Below are positions 51,752 through 59,595 of a DNA stretch of 64,000 nt, piece by piece (the first letter of the stretch is position 1; every line of letters begins with the position of its first letter). The stretch is from Limnohabitans curvus (GTDB taxonomy: Bacteria > Pseudomonadota > Gammaproteobacteria > Burkholderiales > Burkholderiaceae_C): contig NZ_NESP01000001.1 in the NCBI RefSeq assembly GCF_003063475.1, positions 682,001 through 746,000 on the forward strand. The letters are read 5' to 3'. Made by a program: the position numbers and the translations under genes. The notes below the pieces were generated by a model. That model saw nothing but the letters and a program-made list of their open reading frames with translations. It was not told where the DNA came from and searched no databases.

Positions 51752-52602
51752 GCAGGGGCTCCTGTGTGGCGGCGCTGCCACGCTTGCAGGGCGTTGATCA
51801 CCAACAACAAGATGAACGAAATGACCAACATCACCACCGCCACTGCCGTGGCTCCGGCGTAGTCGTATTGCTCCAACTTACCAATGATGATGAGTGGCGT
51901 GATTTCAGACACCATGGGCATGTTGCCCGCAATGAAAATGACCGAGCCATATTCGCCAATCGCACGTGCAAAGGCCATGGCAAAACCGGTGAGCAAGGCC
52001 GGTGCGATGCTCGGAAAAATCACACGGCTAAACGTTTGCCAACGCGTCGCGCCCAAGCACGTGGCCGCTTCTTCGAGTTCTTTCTCTGCGTCTTCCAACA
52101 CAGGCTGCACGGTGCGCACCACAAAGGGCAAGCCAATGAAAATGAGCGCAATCACCACGCCATTGGGGTTGAAGGCCAACTGAATGCCCATGGGTTCGAG
52201 GTACTGCCCCACCCAACCGTTACCCGCCAACAACGCTGTGAGCGAAATACCAGCCACGGCGGTGGGCAAAGCAAAGGGCAAGTCCACCAACGCATCCACC
52301 ACCCTCTTGCCGAAGAAGTTGTAACGCACCAGCACCCAAGCCACGAGCAAGCCAAACACCACGTTCACCAAGGCCGCAATCAGCGACGCGCCAAACGTGA
52401 GTCGGTACGACGCCATCACGCGAGGGCCAGTGACGGCAGCCCAAAACTGGTCCCACGTGAGCGTGAAGGTTTTGAACACCAAAGCCGAGAGCGGGATCAA
52501 CACAATCAAGCTCAAGTATGTGAGCGTGAAACCTAGCGTGATGTTGAAACCGGGAAGAACGCGCGCCGCCTTGTGTCTGCGCGCCAGAGAAAACAATGCC
52601 AT
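51748..52602 (-). CDS. cysT: Sulfate ABC transporter permease CysT (CysU)
   Basis: The second permease, 284 residues, with six hydrophobic segments and an EAA loop [31 protein letters not shown], followed by [18 protein letters not shown]. It starts 6 bases after the sbp gene and overlaps cysW. The two permeases share the fold and together form the membrane pore of the complex. Confidence 0.95.
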   Translation of the reverse strand: MALFSLARRHKAARVLPGFNITLGFTLTYLSLIVLIPLSALVFKTFTLTWDQFWAAVTGPRVMASYRLTFGASLIAALVNVVFGLLVAWVLVRYNFFGKRVVDALVDLPFALPTAVAGISLTALLAGNGWVGQYLEPMGIQLAFNPNGVVIALIFIGLPFVVRTVQPVLEDAEKELEEAATCLGATRWQTFSRVIFPSIAPALLTGFAMAFARAIGEYGSVIFIAGNMPMVSEITPLIIIGKLEQYDYAGATAVAVVMLVISFILLLVINALQAWQRRHTGAPA

Positions 52603-52608
52603 GAAAAA

Positions 52609-53601
52609 TTACTTCACCGTGTAAATCTTGTCGAACTGGCCACCGTCATTGAAGTGAACTTTTTGCGCTTCGCTGAGCGAACCGAAATACTCGCTCACAG
52701 GCACCAACTGAACGGGTTTGAAAGTGGTCGCATATTTCTTGAGCAACGCAGGTGAACGTGGACGCAAGGCATGTTTGGCCGCAATTTCTTGTGCTTCGTC
52801 AGAGTACAAGTAATTCAAGTAAGCCTTGGCCAAATCGCCAGTACCCTTCTTCACCACGGTGCGTTCCACCACAGCCACGGGGTTCTCGGCAATGATGCTG
52901 ACCGATGGGTGCACCGCATCGACCTTGCCTTCACCAAACTCGCGGTCCACCGACACCACTTCTGATTCAAACGTCACCAGCACATCGCCGATGTTGCGTT
53001 GCAAGAAGATGGTGGTGGCATCTCGGCCACCTTTGGCAAGCACGGGCACGTTCTTGAAAATCTTGGCCACAAACTCGGCAGCACCTGCGTCGTTCATGCC
53101 CTTTTTGCGTGCATAAGACCACGCGGCCAAATACGCCATGCGGCCATTGCCACCGGTTTTGGGGTTGACAATGATGACTTGCACGCCAGGCTTGGTCAGG
53201 TCGTCCCAATCCTTGATGCCCTTGGGATTGCCATTGCGCGTGAGGAACAGCATGGTCGAGGTGGTGGGCGATGCGTTGTTGGGAAACTTCTTCGCCCAAT
53301 CTTTGGCGACCACACCTGTGCTGGCCAAAAACTCAATGTCCGTGGTGGTGTTCATGGTCACCACATCGGCTTCTAAGCCGTCGTTGACCGCACGCGCTTG
53401 TGCGCTTGAGCCGCCATGGGCTTGGTCAATCTTGATGTCTTTGCCTGTGGTCTTTTTGTAGTGGGCCACGAAGGCGGCGTTGTAATCTTTGTAAAACTCG
53501 CGGGCCACGTCATACGACACGTTCAGCAACGTTTGTGCAGAAGCGAAAGAACTGACTGCCAAGAGTGCAGCGGCCAAGGTGGTGTGTAGAAATTTTTTCA
53601 T
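52609..53601 (-). CDS. sbp: Sulfate-binding periplasmic protein (operon copy)
   Basis: A 330-residue secreted binding protein for sulfate or thiosulfate. The signal peptide is MKKFLHTTLAAALLAVSSFASA. Binding signatures are LLNVSYDVAREFYKDYNAAF, QAHGGSSAQARAVNDGLEADVVTMN, NPKTGGNGRMAYLAAWSYA and VTFESEVVSVDREFG, which wrap the oxyanion. Its ATG overlaps the stop of an upstream alpha/beta hydrolase gene (ATGA), so the operon starts with that gene. Confidence 0.95.
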   Translation of the reverse strand: MKKFLHTTLAAALLAVSSFASAQTLLNVSYDVAREFYKDYNAAFVAHYKKTTGKDIKIDQAHGGSSAQARAVNDGLEADVVTMNTTTDIEFLASTGVVAKDWAKKFPNNASPTTSTMLFLTRNGNPKGIKDWDDLTKPGVQVIIVNPKTGGNGRMAYLAAWSYARKKGMNDAGAAEFVAKIFKNVPVLAKGGRDATTIFLQRNIGDVLVTFESEVVSVDREFGEGKVDAVHPSVSIIAENPVAVVERTVVKKGTGDLAKAYLNYLYSDEAQEIAAKHALRPRSPALLKKYATTFKPVQLVPVSEYFGSLSEAQKVHFNDGGQFDKIYTVK

Positions 53602-54191
53602 ACCGTTTGAAGCTCCAAAGAATGAGAAGAAATTGCGGGTGTCGAGGTCTTGAAAACCAAAGGTGTTTCCACCAAAGATTGCAACAGTGCCAGCCCCAAG
53701 GGCCAGGCACCAAAACCAGAATCAATGTTGATGTGCCCTGCGTTTTGCAAACGCACAAACTCGCTGCCCCATGACCGCGCATACGCCCCTGCAGTGCGCA
53801 CGGGGCAAAACGGGTCGTTGCTGCGGGCTACCACCACACTGCGGTATGGCAAGGTTTGGTAAGGCACAGGGGCAAAATCCACCAAGGGTGCGCGACGCTC
53901 TGGATCAGCCGGAGCGACCAACAAAGCGCCATGAATGCGCGCTACCGCCGCAGGCGGCAAGTGCGTAGAAGCAATGCAGCCTAAGCTGTGCGCCACCAGC
54001 ACCACAGGGCCATCTTGGGCCTGAATGGTTTCAGCAATGCGCCCCACCCACGCCTGGCGGGTAGGAGAAATCCAGTTGTCTTGGCTCACGCGCACCGCGC
54101 CCACCACAGACTCGGCCCACAGGCTTTGCCAGTGACCGGGGCCTGAATCGCGCCAACCGGGAACGATGAGGATGGTGGGTGTTTGAGACAT
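53598..54191 (-). CDS. RBBP9/YdeN-family alpha/beta hydrolase
   Basis: A 197-residue soluble serine hydrolase. GWRDSGPGHWQSLW is the RBBP9/YdeN opening, the nucleophile Ser is in VVLVAHSLGCIAS, and the catalytic His is in LQNAGHINIDSGFGAWP. Its stop overlaps the sbp start (ATGA), which ties it to the sulfate ABC operon. That link is conserved-looking in translation but has no known biochemical reason. The ATG at 54191 is preferred over one at 54212. Confidence 0.87.
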   Translation of the reverse strand: MSQTPTILIVPGWRDSGPGHWQSLWAESVVGAVRVSQDNWISPTRQAWVGRIAETIQAQDGPVVLVAHSLGCIASTHLPPAAVARIHGALLVAPADPERRAPLVDFAPVPYQTLPYRSVVVARSNDPFCPVRTAGAYARSWGSEFVRLQNAGHINIDSGFGAWPLGLALLQSLVETPLVFKTSTPAISSHSLELQTV

Positions 54192-54270
54192 GGCCGCGAT
54201 TGTGGGTGGCAATGCAGCAAACTCAAACGACTGTTTATTTGTTAGTTAATAACGTATGCGTATAAAGAAA

Positions 54271-54294
54271 AAAGCCCGCAAACACGCGGGCTTT
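54271..54294. terminator. Terminator downstream of rutE-like gene
   Basis: AAAGCCCGC (54271-54279) and GCGGGCTTT (54286-54294) form a perfect 9-base stem with a 6-base loop. On the minus strand it is followed by a T-run (TTTTTTCTTTATA), so it ends transcription of the nitroreductase gene. Confidence 0.9.
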
Positions 54295-54316
54295 CAGAGG
54301 GCAAGGCGCAATGCCC

Positions 54317-54910
54317 TTACAGAATTTGAGCCGCTTCGTCGAAAGCCAAGCGCGGACCACGTGGGTGCACGCCAGCAGGGTCAGCCACGCCGAGGTTGAT
54401 GAGGAAGTTGGCTTTGAAACGGCCATCGGCGAAGAAGGCCTCGTTCACCGCTTGTGGGTTAAAGCCAGACATGGCGCCACTGTCCAAACCCAAAGCACGT
54501 GCCGCCAAGATCAGGTAAGCGCCTTGCATGCTGCTGTTGCGTGCGGCCGTGGCTTCCGTCATGGCGGGGTTGGCATCAAACAGAGGTTTGGCGTCGTAGC
54601 CAGGAAATTGGGTAGGCAGGTGCTCGTGAAAGCGTGTGTCTTGGGCGACGATCACAGTCACAGCAGCGCTTTGCACTTGGGGCACGTTGCCGGGCATCAA
54701 CGCAGGAATGAGTTTGGCTTTGGCTTCAGCAGTTTTCAAAAATACGTAGCGTGCAGGCTGCGCGTTGAACGCAGTAGGACACCACTTGAGCAAGTCGTAC
54801 AACTGGTGAATCACGGCATCTGACACAGGTGTGTCTTTGAAAGCATGAACCGTGCGTGCATCACGAAACAATTGGTTAAGCGCGGCGTCGTTGAGAACGT
54901 TGAATGACAT
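54317..54910 (-). CDS. RutE-like FMN nitroreductase (malonic semialdehyde reductase family)
   Basis: A 197-residue flavin reductase of the HadB/RutE group. RutE is assigned to reduce malonic semialdehyde in pyrimidine breakdown. The opening [39 protein letters not shown], the central [29 protein letters not shown] and [12 protein letters not shown] are its hallmarks. No other rut gene is nearby, so a general role in reducing quinones, nitro compounds or aldehydes is possible. It lies 9 bases after the thioredoxin-fold gene. Confidence 0.87.
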   Translation of the reverse strand: MSFNVLNDAALNQLFRDARTVHAFKDTPVSDAVIHQLYDLLKWCPTAFNAQPARYVFLKTAEAKAKLIPALMPGNVPQVQSAAVTVIVAQDTRFHEHLPTQFPGYDAKPLFDANPAMTEATAARNSSMQGAYLILAARALGLDSGAMSGFNPQAVNEAFFADGRFKANFLINLGVADPAGVHPRGPRLAFDEAAQIL

Positions 54911-54919
54911 GAAAAGTTC

Positions 54920-55276
54920 CTAAGAAAAAAGAGAAGATCGCAAACGATGATCGAGTTGAAGAATATCAGGTGCATTTGTCACCCGAATGTCGCCAGACAA
55001 AACACGGTCAATCAACTGAGAGGCGGTGGCTGCGTGCGGCAACACCGTGCCCCAGAAGTACACCTGTTGCGCATCTGAAATCAACAGCGTGGGAAAGTTC
55101 TCCACATCGACGTTGTCCAACACCTCGGCCTGATCTTCGATGTCGACCCAAGCGAATTCGACTGGCTTTGCGTATTGCAGCTTGAGGGCATCCATCACCT
55201 GGACATAGTCATCACAGGTTCGACACCAGGCGGCACAGAAGCAAGCAACGAGCAAACGAGGGGGTGTTTCGGACAT
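54920..55276 (-). CDS. Thioredoxin-fold protein
   Basis: A 118-residue cytoplasmic protein with a thioredoxin fold. LLVACFCAAWCRTCDDY carries the C-x2-C active site WCRTC (Cys18, Cys21) plus two further cysteines (12, 14). VDIEDQAEVLDNVDVENFPTLLI gives the cis-Pro. Between a sulfate-binding protein and a nitroreductase on the same strand. Its partners are unknown. Confidence 0.88.
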   Translation of the reverse strand: MSETPPRLLVACFCAAWCRTCDDYVQVMDALKLQYAKPVEFAWVDIEDQAEVLDNVDVENFPTLLISDAQQVYFWGTVLPHAATASQLIDRVLSGDIRVTNAPDILQLDHRLRSSLFS

Positions 55277-55307
55277 TGCGCGATTGTCACACCGCGCAAT
55301 CGTGTCA

Positions 55308-56321
55308 TTACTTCTTCAAATAGATTTGGTCGAAGCTCGCGCCGTCGGCAAAGTGGTCTTTGTCGGCTTTGGCCCAACCACCAAAGGCTTGGTCAATGGT
55401 GAACAAGGGCAACTTGGGCAATTGCTTCACATACTTGGCTTGGGCTTTGGCTGAGATGGGGCGGTAAAAGTTTTTGCCCGCAATGTCTTGGCCTTCGTCG
55501 GTGTAGAGGTAGTTCAAATAAGCCTCTGCCACTTTGCGTGTACCTTTGCGTTCGACGTTTTTGTCCACCACCGCCACAGGCGGTTCAGCCAAGATGCTGA
55601 TGGAGGGATAGACGATGTCGACCTTGCTGCCAAACTCTTTCTCTAACAAGTGCGCTTCGTTTTCCCAAGAGATGAACACATCGCCTTGGTTGCGTTGTGC
55701 AAACGTCACCGATGAGCCGCGTGCACCGGTGTCGAGCACGGGCACGTTTTTGTAGAGGGCGGCCACAAACTCTTTGGCTTTCGCTTCACCGCCGTATTTG
55801 CGTTTAGCAAACTCCCACGCGGCCAAGTAGTTCCAGCGCGCGCCGCCTGATGTTTTGGGGTTGGGTGTGATGACGCTGATGCCTGGCTTGACCAAATCGT
55901 CCCAGTCTTTGATGCCCTTGGGGTTACCTTGGCGCACCACCAACACAATGGTCGAGGTGTAAGGCGCTGAGTTGTGAGGCAAACGCTTTTGCCAGTCTTG
56001 GGGGATCAGCGCCGCATTTTTGTAGAGGGCATCCACATCACCCGCCAAAGCCAGCGTGACCACATCGGCATCAATGCCATCGATGACCGAACGCGCTTGT
56101 TTGCCAGAACCACCATGCGACTGTTTGATGGTCACATCTTGGCCGGTTTGAGCTTTCCAATGTTTGGCAAAGGCGGTGTTGAACTCGGCGTACAGCTCAC
56201 GGGTCGGGTCATACGACACGTTGAGCAAGGTGACGGGTGAGGTTTGTGCCGCAGCCAAACCGCTCACAGCCACCAAGGCTGTGGCCACCAGAGTTTTCAG
56301 AAAATGTTTGCGTTGAATCAT
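55308..56321 (-). CDS. Sulfate/thiosulfate-binding periplasmic protein (second copy)
   Basis: A 337-residue secreted binding protein, paralogous to the one at 52609. The signal peptide is [25 protein letters not shown]. Key segments [64 protein letters not shown] and [18 protein letters not shown] are those of Sbp/CysP proteins. It has no permease or ATPase of its own and probably feeds the CysTWA core. A long structured leader (56322-56397) covers its Shine-Dalgarno, which suggests regulated translation. Confidence 0.94.
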   Translation of the reverse strand: MIQRKHFLKTLVATALVAVSGLAAAQTSPVTLLNVSYDPTRELYAEFNTAFAKHWKAQTGQDVTIKQSHGGSGKQARSVIDGIDADVVTLALAGDVDALYKNAALIPQDWQKRLPHNSAPYTSTIVLVVRQGNPKGIKDWDDLVKPGISVITPNPKTSGGARWNYLAAWEFAKRKYGGEAKAKEFVAALYKNVPVLDTGARGSSVTFAQRNQGDVFISWENEAHLLEKEFGSKVDIVYPSISILAEPPVAVVDKNVERKGTRKVAEAYLNYLYTDEGQDIAGKNFYRPISAKAQAKYVKQLPKLPLFTIDQAFGGWAKADKDHFADGASFDQIYLKK

Positions 56322-56397
56322 GTCGGTTCCCTTTTTGAATCCATCTCAATTTGCGATGGATGAATTCTTAGCGCAGCAGCGCGAAAAGGGAACGACA
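56322..56397 (-). ncRNA. Structured mRNA leader of the second sulfate-binding protein (candidate riboswitch-like element)
   Basis: On the minus strand the 5' side GTC-G-TTCCCTTTT (56384-56396) pairs with AAAAGGGAA-C-CGAC (56322-56335) just before the ATG: a stem of about 13 base pairs that sequesters the AAGGGA Shine-Dalgarno. It encloses two more hairpins: GCGC-loop-GCGC (56371-56382) and ATCCATC/GATGGAT (56339-56345/56355-56361). The shape is a three-way junction, typical of regulatory leaders. No known family is recognised and function is inferred. It is not an intrinsic terminator because no T-run follows. Confidence 0.55.
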
Positions 56398-56437
56398 GAG
56401 TTTTTGGTTGTTAATTACCTAAACATCTAAGCCAGTG

Positions 56438-57310
56438 TCAAAGCGCATTCAAAGGAATTTTGAGGTAGGACACACCGTTGTCGTCTTTGGGTGGAAACTC
56501 ACCCGCACGGATGTTGATTTGCACCGCAGGCAAGATCAGCACAGGCATGGCCAAAGTGGCATCGCGTGCGGTGCGCATGCGTACAAACTCAGCCTCGACA
56601 ATGCCGTCGTGCAAATGGATGTTGTGCGCACGCTGTTCGGCGACCGTGGTTTCAAACCGCACGGCACGATTTTCAGGCGGGTAGTCGTGGCACATGAACA
56701 AGCGCGTGCTGTCTGGCAAGCTCAGAATTTTGCGTGCAGAGGCGTACAGCGTTTTGGCGCATCCACCCGGGAAGTCGCAACGGGCCGAGCCCACATCGGG
56801 CATGAACAAGGTGTCGCCAACAAATACCGCATCACCCACTTGGTAGGCCACGCACGCAGGTGTGTGCCCGGGTACGTACAAGGCTTTGGCGCTCAAGTTG
56901 CCAATGGCAAATGTTTCATCCATTTGCAGCAGATGGTCAAACTGTGTGCCGTCTTCTTTGAAGTTGGCCTCTAAATTGAAGACGCCTTTGAACACACGTT
57001 GTACAGCAGTGATGTGGTCACCAATGGCCGTTTGTCCACCCAACTGAGCTTTCAGATAAGGAGCAGCAGTGAGGTGATCTGCATGGGCATGCGTTTCTAA
57101 TATCCATTGCACTTGCAGATTTTTCTCGCGTACAAACGCAATGACTTGGTCTGCCGATTGGGTACTGGTGCGGCCTGACTTGGGGTCGTAGTCGAGCACC
57201 GAGTCAATGATGGCGCAAGCACTGCCCTCTTTCTCGTACACCACATAGGTCACGGTCCAAGTGGCGGCATCAAAGATGCCGTGGACGATGGGGTTCAAAG
57301 CCGTGGGCAT
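56438..57310 (-). CDS. MBL-fold hydrolase, persulfide dioxygenase/Blh-like
   Basis: A 290-residue metallo-beta-lactamase-fold protein of the ETHE1/Blh group. These iron enzymes oxidise glutathione persulfide to sulfite. The metal site is ILETHAHADHLTAAPYLK, with VYVPGHTPACVAYQV and LFMCHDYPPENRAVRFETTVAEQRAHN as further family segments. The ATG at 57310 follows AGAGG at a good distance; an ATG at 57328 has no ribosome site. It is divergent from the YeeE transporter genes, fitting a sulfane-sulfur detoxification unit. Confidence 0.9.
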   Translation of the reverse strand: MPTALNPIVHGIFDAATWTVTYVVYEKEGSACAIIDSVLDYDPKSGRTSTQSADQVIAFVREKNLQVQWILETHAHADHLTAAPYLKAQLGGQTAIGDHITAVQRVFKGVFNLEANFKEDGTQFDHLLQMDETFAIGNLSAKALYVPGHTPACVAYQVGDAVFVGDTLFMPDVGSARCDFPGGCAKTLYASARKILSLPDSTRLFMCHDYPPENRAVRFETTVAEQRAHNIHLHDGIVEAEFVRMRTARDATLAMPVLILPAVQINIRAGEFPPKDDNGVSYLKIPLNAL

Positions 57311-57371
57311 AGAAAACCTCTGGTTCATAAGGGCACAATAATATAGGTAACTTTAGATATACAAATAAACC

Positions 57372-57809
57372 ATGCGCATCGACTGGCTTCATTTCACACC
57401 TGGATCGTCCCTGTTGGGCGGCATTCTGCTTGGCATTGCGGCTGGCGTCTTGTTTTTGAACAGCGGGCGCATCTTGGGCATCACCGGCATCTTGGAAGGC
57501 TTGTTCAAGCCCACGCGAGTAGATTCGCCATGGCGTTTGACTTTTTTACTCGGCTTGTTTGCATCACCTTTGGTTGCCAAGCTTATGTTGCCTGCCGATC
57601 TCCTGCATGCGCCACGCATCGATGCCAACTGGGCCATGGTGATCGTGGCCGGTCTGTTGGTAGGGTTTGGTACGCGTTGGGGCGCGGGCTGCACCAGCGG
57701 TCATGGCATTTGCGGCTTGAGCCGTTTGTCTGTGCGCTCATTGGTGGCGACCTTGTCTTTCATGGGCACAGGTTTCATCACTGTGTTCGTCATTCGCCAT
57801 CTGCTGTAA
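57372..57809 (+). CDS. YeeE/YedE-family sulfur transporter, half-size, copy 1
   Basis: A 145-residue membrane protein with about four helices. It holds RWGAGCTSGHGICGLSRLSVRS, the conserved Cys-rich core of YeeE/YedE (TsuA) proteins, which pass thiosulfate or sulfane sulfur across the membrane. Half-size members pair with a second half-size protein, as in PmpA/PmpB, and the next gene (10 bases on) is such a partner. The start at 57372 is divergent from the MBL gene by about 60 bases. Confidence 0.92.
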   Translation: MRIDWLHFTPGSSLLGGILLGIAAGVLFLNSGRILGITGILEGLFKPTRVDSPWRLTFLLGLFASPLVAKLMLPADLLHAPRIDANWAMVIVAGLLVGFGTRWGAGCTSGHGICGLSRLSVRSLVATLSFMGTGFITVFVIRHLL

Positions 57810-57819
57810 GGAACTGTCT

Positions 57820-58236
57820 ATGCAACGCGTGATTGAATTTGTACTGGGCCTCACCTTTGGCCTTGGCTTGTTAATTTCAGGCATGACCGACCCTGGCAAA
57901 GTGCAAGGCTTTCTAGACCTAGCGGGTGCATGGGATCCATCGCTGGCCTTTGTGATGGGCGGCGGCGTGATGGTGGGTTTAGTGGGATTTGGCTTGGCTA
58001 AGAAAAAAACCATCAGCTTCTCGGGTGCCCCCTTTCATTGGCCAGAAATGACGCCGATTGACCGCCCCTTGGTGCTGGGCAGTTTGATGTTTGGCATGGG
58101 CTGGGGCTTGGCTGGTTTTTGCCCAGGTCCTGCGCTGGTGGCCATGGCCTCTGGCAACGACAAAGCCTTGGTGTTTGTGCTGGCCATGTTGGTGGGTATG
58201 GCGCTGTTTGATCGTTTCAAAAAAAGAGACAATTGA
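57820..58236 (+). CDS. YeeE/YedE-family sulfur transporter, half-size, copy 2 (DUF6691-like)
   Basis: A 138-residue membrane protein with three or four helices. The signatures LGLTFGLGLLISGMTDPGKVQGFLDLAGAWDPSLAFVMGGGV and GWGLAGFCPGPALVAMASG belong to the partner half of paired YeeE proteins; the Cys in GFCPGP is the conserved residue. It probably forms a heterodimer with the preceding protein. Confidence 0.92.
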   Translation: MQRVIEFVLGLTFGLGLLISGMTDPGKVQGFLDLAGAWDPSLAFVMGGGVMVGLVGFGLAKKKTISFSGAPFHWPEMTPIDRPLVLGSLMFGMGWGLAGFCPGPALVAMASGNDKALVFVLAMLVGMALFDRFKKRDN

Positions 58237-58270
58237 AGGCTTTTACCGCCACTGACCATTGGGGAACTTT

Positions 58271-59332
58271 GTGAATCTGACCAACTTGATTGAAACCTTC
58301 GGAGACCACTCGGTCTTAGCCATGGGTGGCGCACTCATCGGTTTGATGTTTGGTTTCTTTGCTCAACGCTCCAAGTTTTGCGCACGCGCGGCTGTCATTG
58401 AATGTTGCGATGGCACGTTGGGCTCGCGTTTGGCCGTTTGGTTATTGGGTTTTGCCGTGGCCATTTTGGCGGTGCAAGCCATTGTGGTGGTGGGGTTCTT
58501 GAAACCTGAAAGCTCTCGCCATTTAGGCGCACCCGGCAGCATCTCAGGCGCGGTCGTGGGTGGCCTGATGTTTGGCATGGGCATGATCATGACGCGCGGC
58601 TGCGCCAGTCGCTTGTTGATTCTGTCCGCGAACGGTAATTTGCGCGCCCTGCTGTCAGGCTTGGTGTTTGCCGTGACGGTGCAAGCCTCAATCTCAGGCT
58701 TGTTGGCACCAGCGCGTCAGTGGGTCACTTCGTTGTGGATGGTGGAAGGCGGGCCCGATCGCAACCTGTTGAACCTCACCACCTCATGGATGGGTTTGGT
58801 TGTAGGTGCTGCAATGGGTGCCGTAGCACTTTGGCGTTTGCGCGTCAGCGATACAGAGAGCCGCAACACATGGAACTGGGCAGGTGCGTTGGTGGGCTTG
58901 GCCATTGCTTTGGGCTGGGGTTTCACACAGCTGGTGGCCAGTGTGTCGTTTGAACCCATTGCCGTACAAAGTCTGAGCTTCAGCTCACCTTCTGCCGAAT
59001 GGCTGATGCGCACGCTGTCTACTGCGACGGCGCCAAGCTTTGGCTTCGACGCAGGTTTGCTACCAGGTGTGTTTATTGGATCTTTGGTGGCCAGTGTGAT
59101 GTTTGGTGAATTCAAGTTTGAAGGTTTTCAAACAGAAAACAAACTGGGCCACTACCTGACAGGCGCCGTGTTGATGGGCTTTGGCGCGGTCATGGCGGGC
59201 GGTTGCACAGTGGGCTCAGGCATGAGCGGTGGTGCGATTTTCTCGAACACCGCGTGGCTCACATTGGTATCCATCATCCTCGGGGCTGGCTTGACTTACA
59301 AAGCCCTCAAGTCCATCAATAGCCCCATTTAA
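58271..59332 (+). CDS. YeeE/YedE-family sulfur transporter, full-length
   Basis: A 353-residue membrane protein with about 9-10 helices, holding both halves of the fold in one chain. Conserved segments are FFAQRSKFCARAAVIECCDG, MIMTRGCASRLLILSANGN and GFGAVMAGGCTVGSGMSGGAIF, with Cys lining the presumed thiosulfate path. The GTG at 58271 is preferred since GGGGA lies five bases before it; a TTG at 58259 is the alternative. It is the third YeeE gene in a row and converges on the DUF2892 gene next to soxB. Confidence 0.91.
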   Translation: MNLTNLIETFGDHSVLAMGGALIGLMFGFFAQRSKFCARAAVIECCDGTLGSRLAVWLLGFAVAILAVQAIVVVGFLKPESSRHLGAPGSISGAVVGGLMFGMGMIMTRGCASRLLILSANGNLRALLSGLVFAVTVQASISGLLAPARQWVTSLWMVEGGPDRNLLNLTTSWMGLVVGAAMGAVALWRLRVSDTESRNTWNWAGALVGLAIALGWGFTQLVASVSFEPIAVQSLSFSSPSAEWLMRTLSTATAPSFGFDAGLLPGVFIGSLVASVMFGEFKFEGFQTENKLGHYLTGAVLMGFGAVMAGGCTVGSGMSGGAIFSNTAWLTLVSIILGAGLTYKALKSINSPI

Positions 59333-59341
59333 GTTCAGCGC

Positions 59342-59572
59342 TTATTCAGCAACGCAGCATGCTGCGTTGCCATCTTTGGCGCCAAGCTTGCGCAAGATGA
59401 TGGCCATGGGGCAAAAGTTGGTGAAACCAAACTGAAACAAGTTCAGCCCAACAAAGGCTGTGAAAGCCAAGGCCCAACGGCTCACAAACAGGGGGCTTTC
59501 TTCTACGCCCAAAGCCAGTGACACCATGATGAACAAGCCCGCAACGATGCGGATGTAACGTTCGACAGTCAT
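59342..59572 (-). CDS. DUF2892 membrane protein, second copy
   Basis: A 76-residue protein opening MTVERYIRIVAGLFIMVSLALG, with two hydrophobic helices and a short tail that ends GNAACCVAE, including two adjacent cysteines. AGGAG lies eight bases before the ATG at 59572. The gene follows soxB closely on the same strand and seems to be the last gene of the sox operon. The tail codons form a perfect 22-base palindrome (59349-59370). Confidence 0.85.
   Translation of the reverse strand: MTVERYIRIVAGLFIMVSLALGVEESPLFVSRWALAFTAFVGLNLFQFGFTNFCPMAIILRKLGAKDGNAACCVAE
59349..59370. repeat. Perfect 22-base palindrome at the end of the DUF2892 gene
   Basis: The half-site GCAACGCAGCA is followed immediately by its reverse complement TGCTGCGTTGC. 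It lies between the convergent YeeE and DUF2892 genes, encodes the last residues of the latter (NAACCVA), and lacks T-runs. It may be a transcript end or stabiliser. Confidence 0.85.
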
Positions 59573-59595
59573 TCTCATTACTCCTAATTTAAAAA

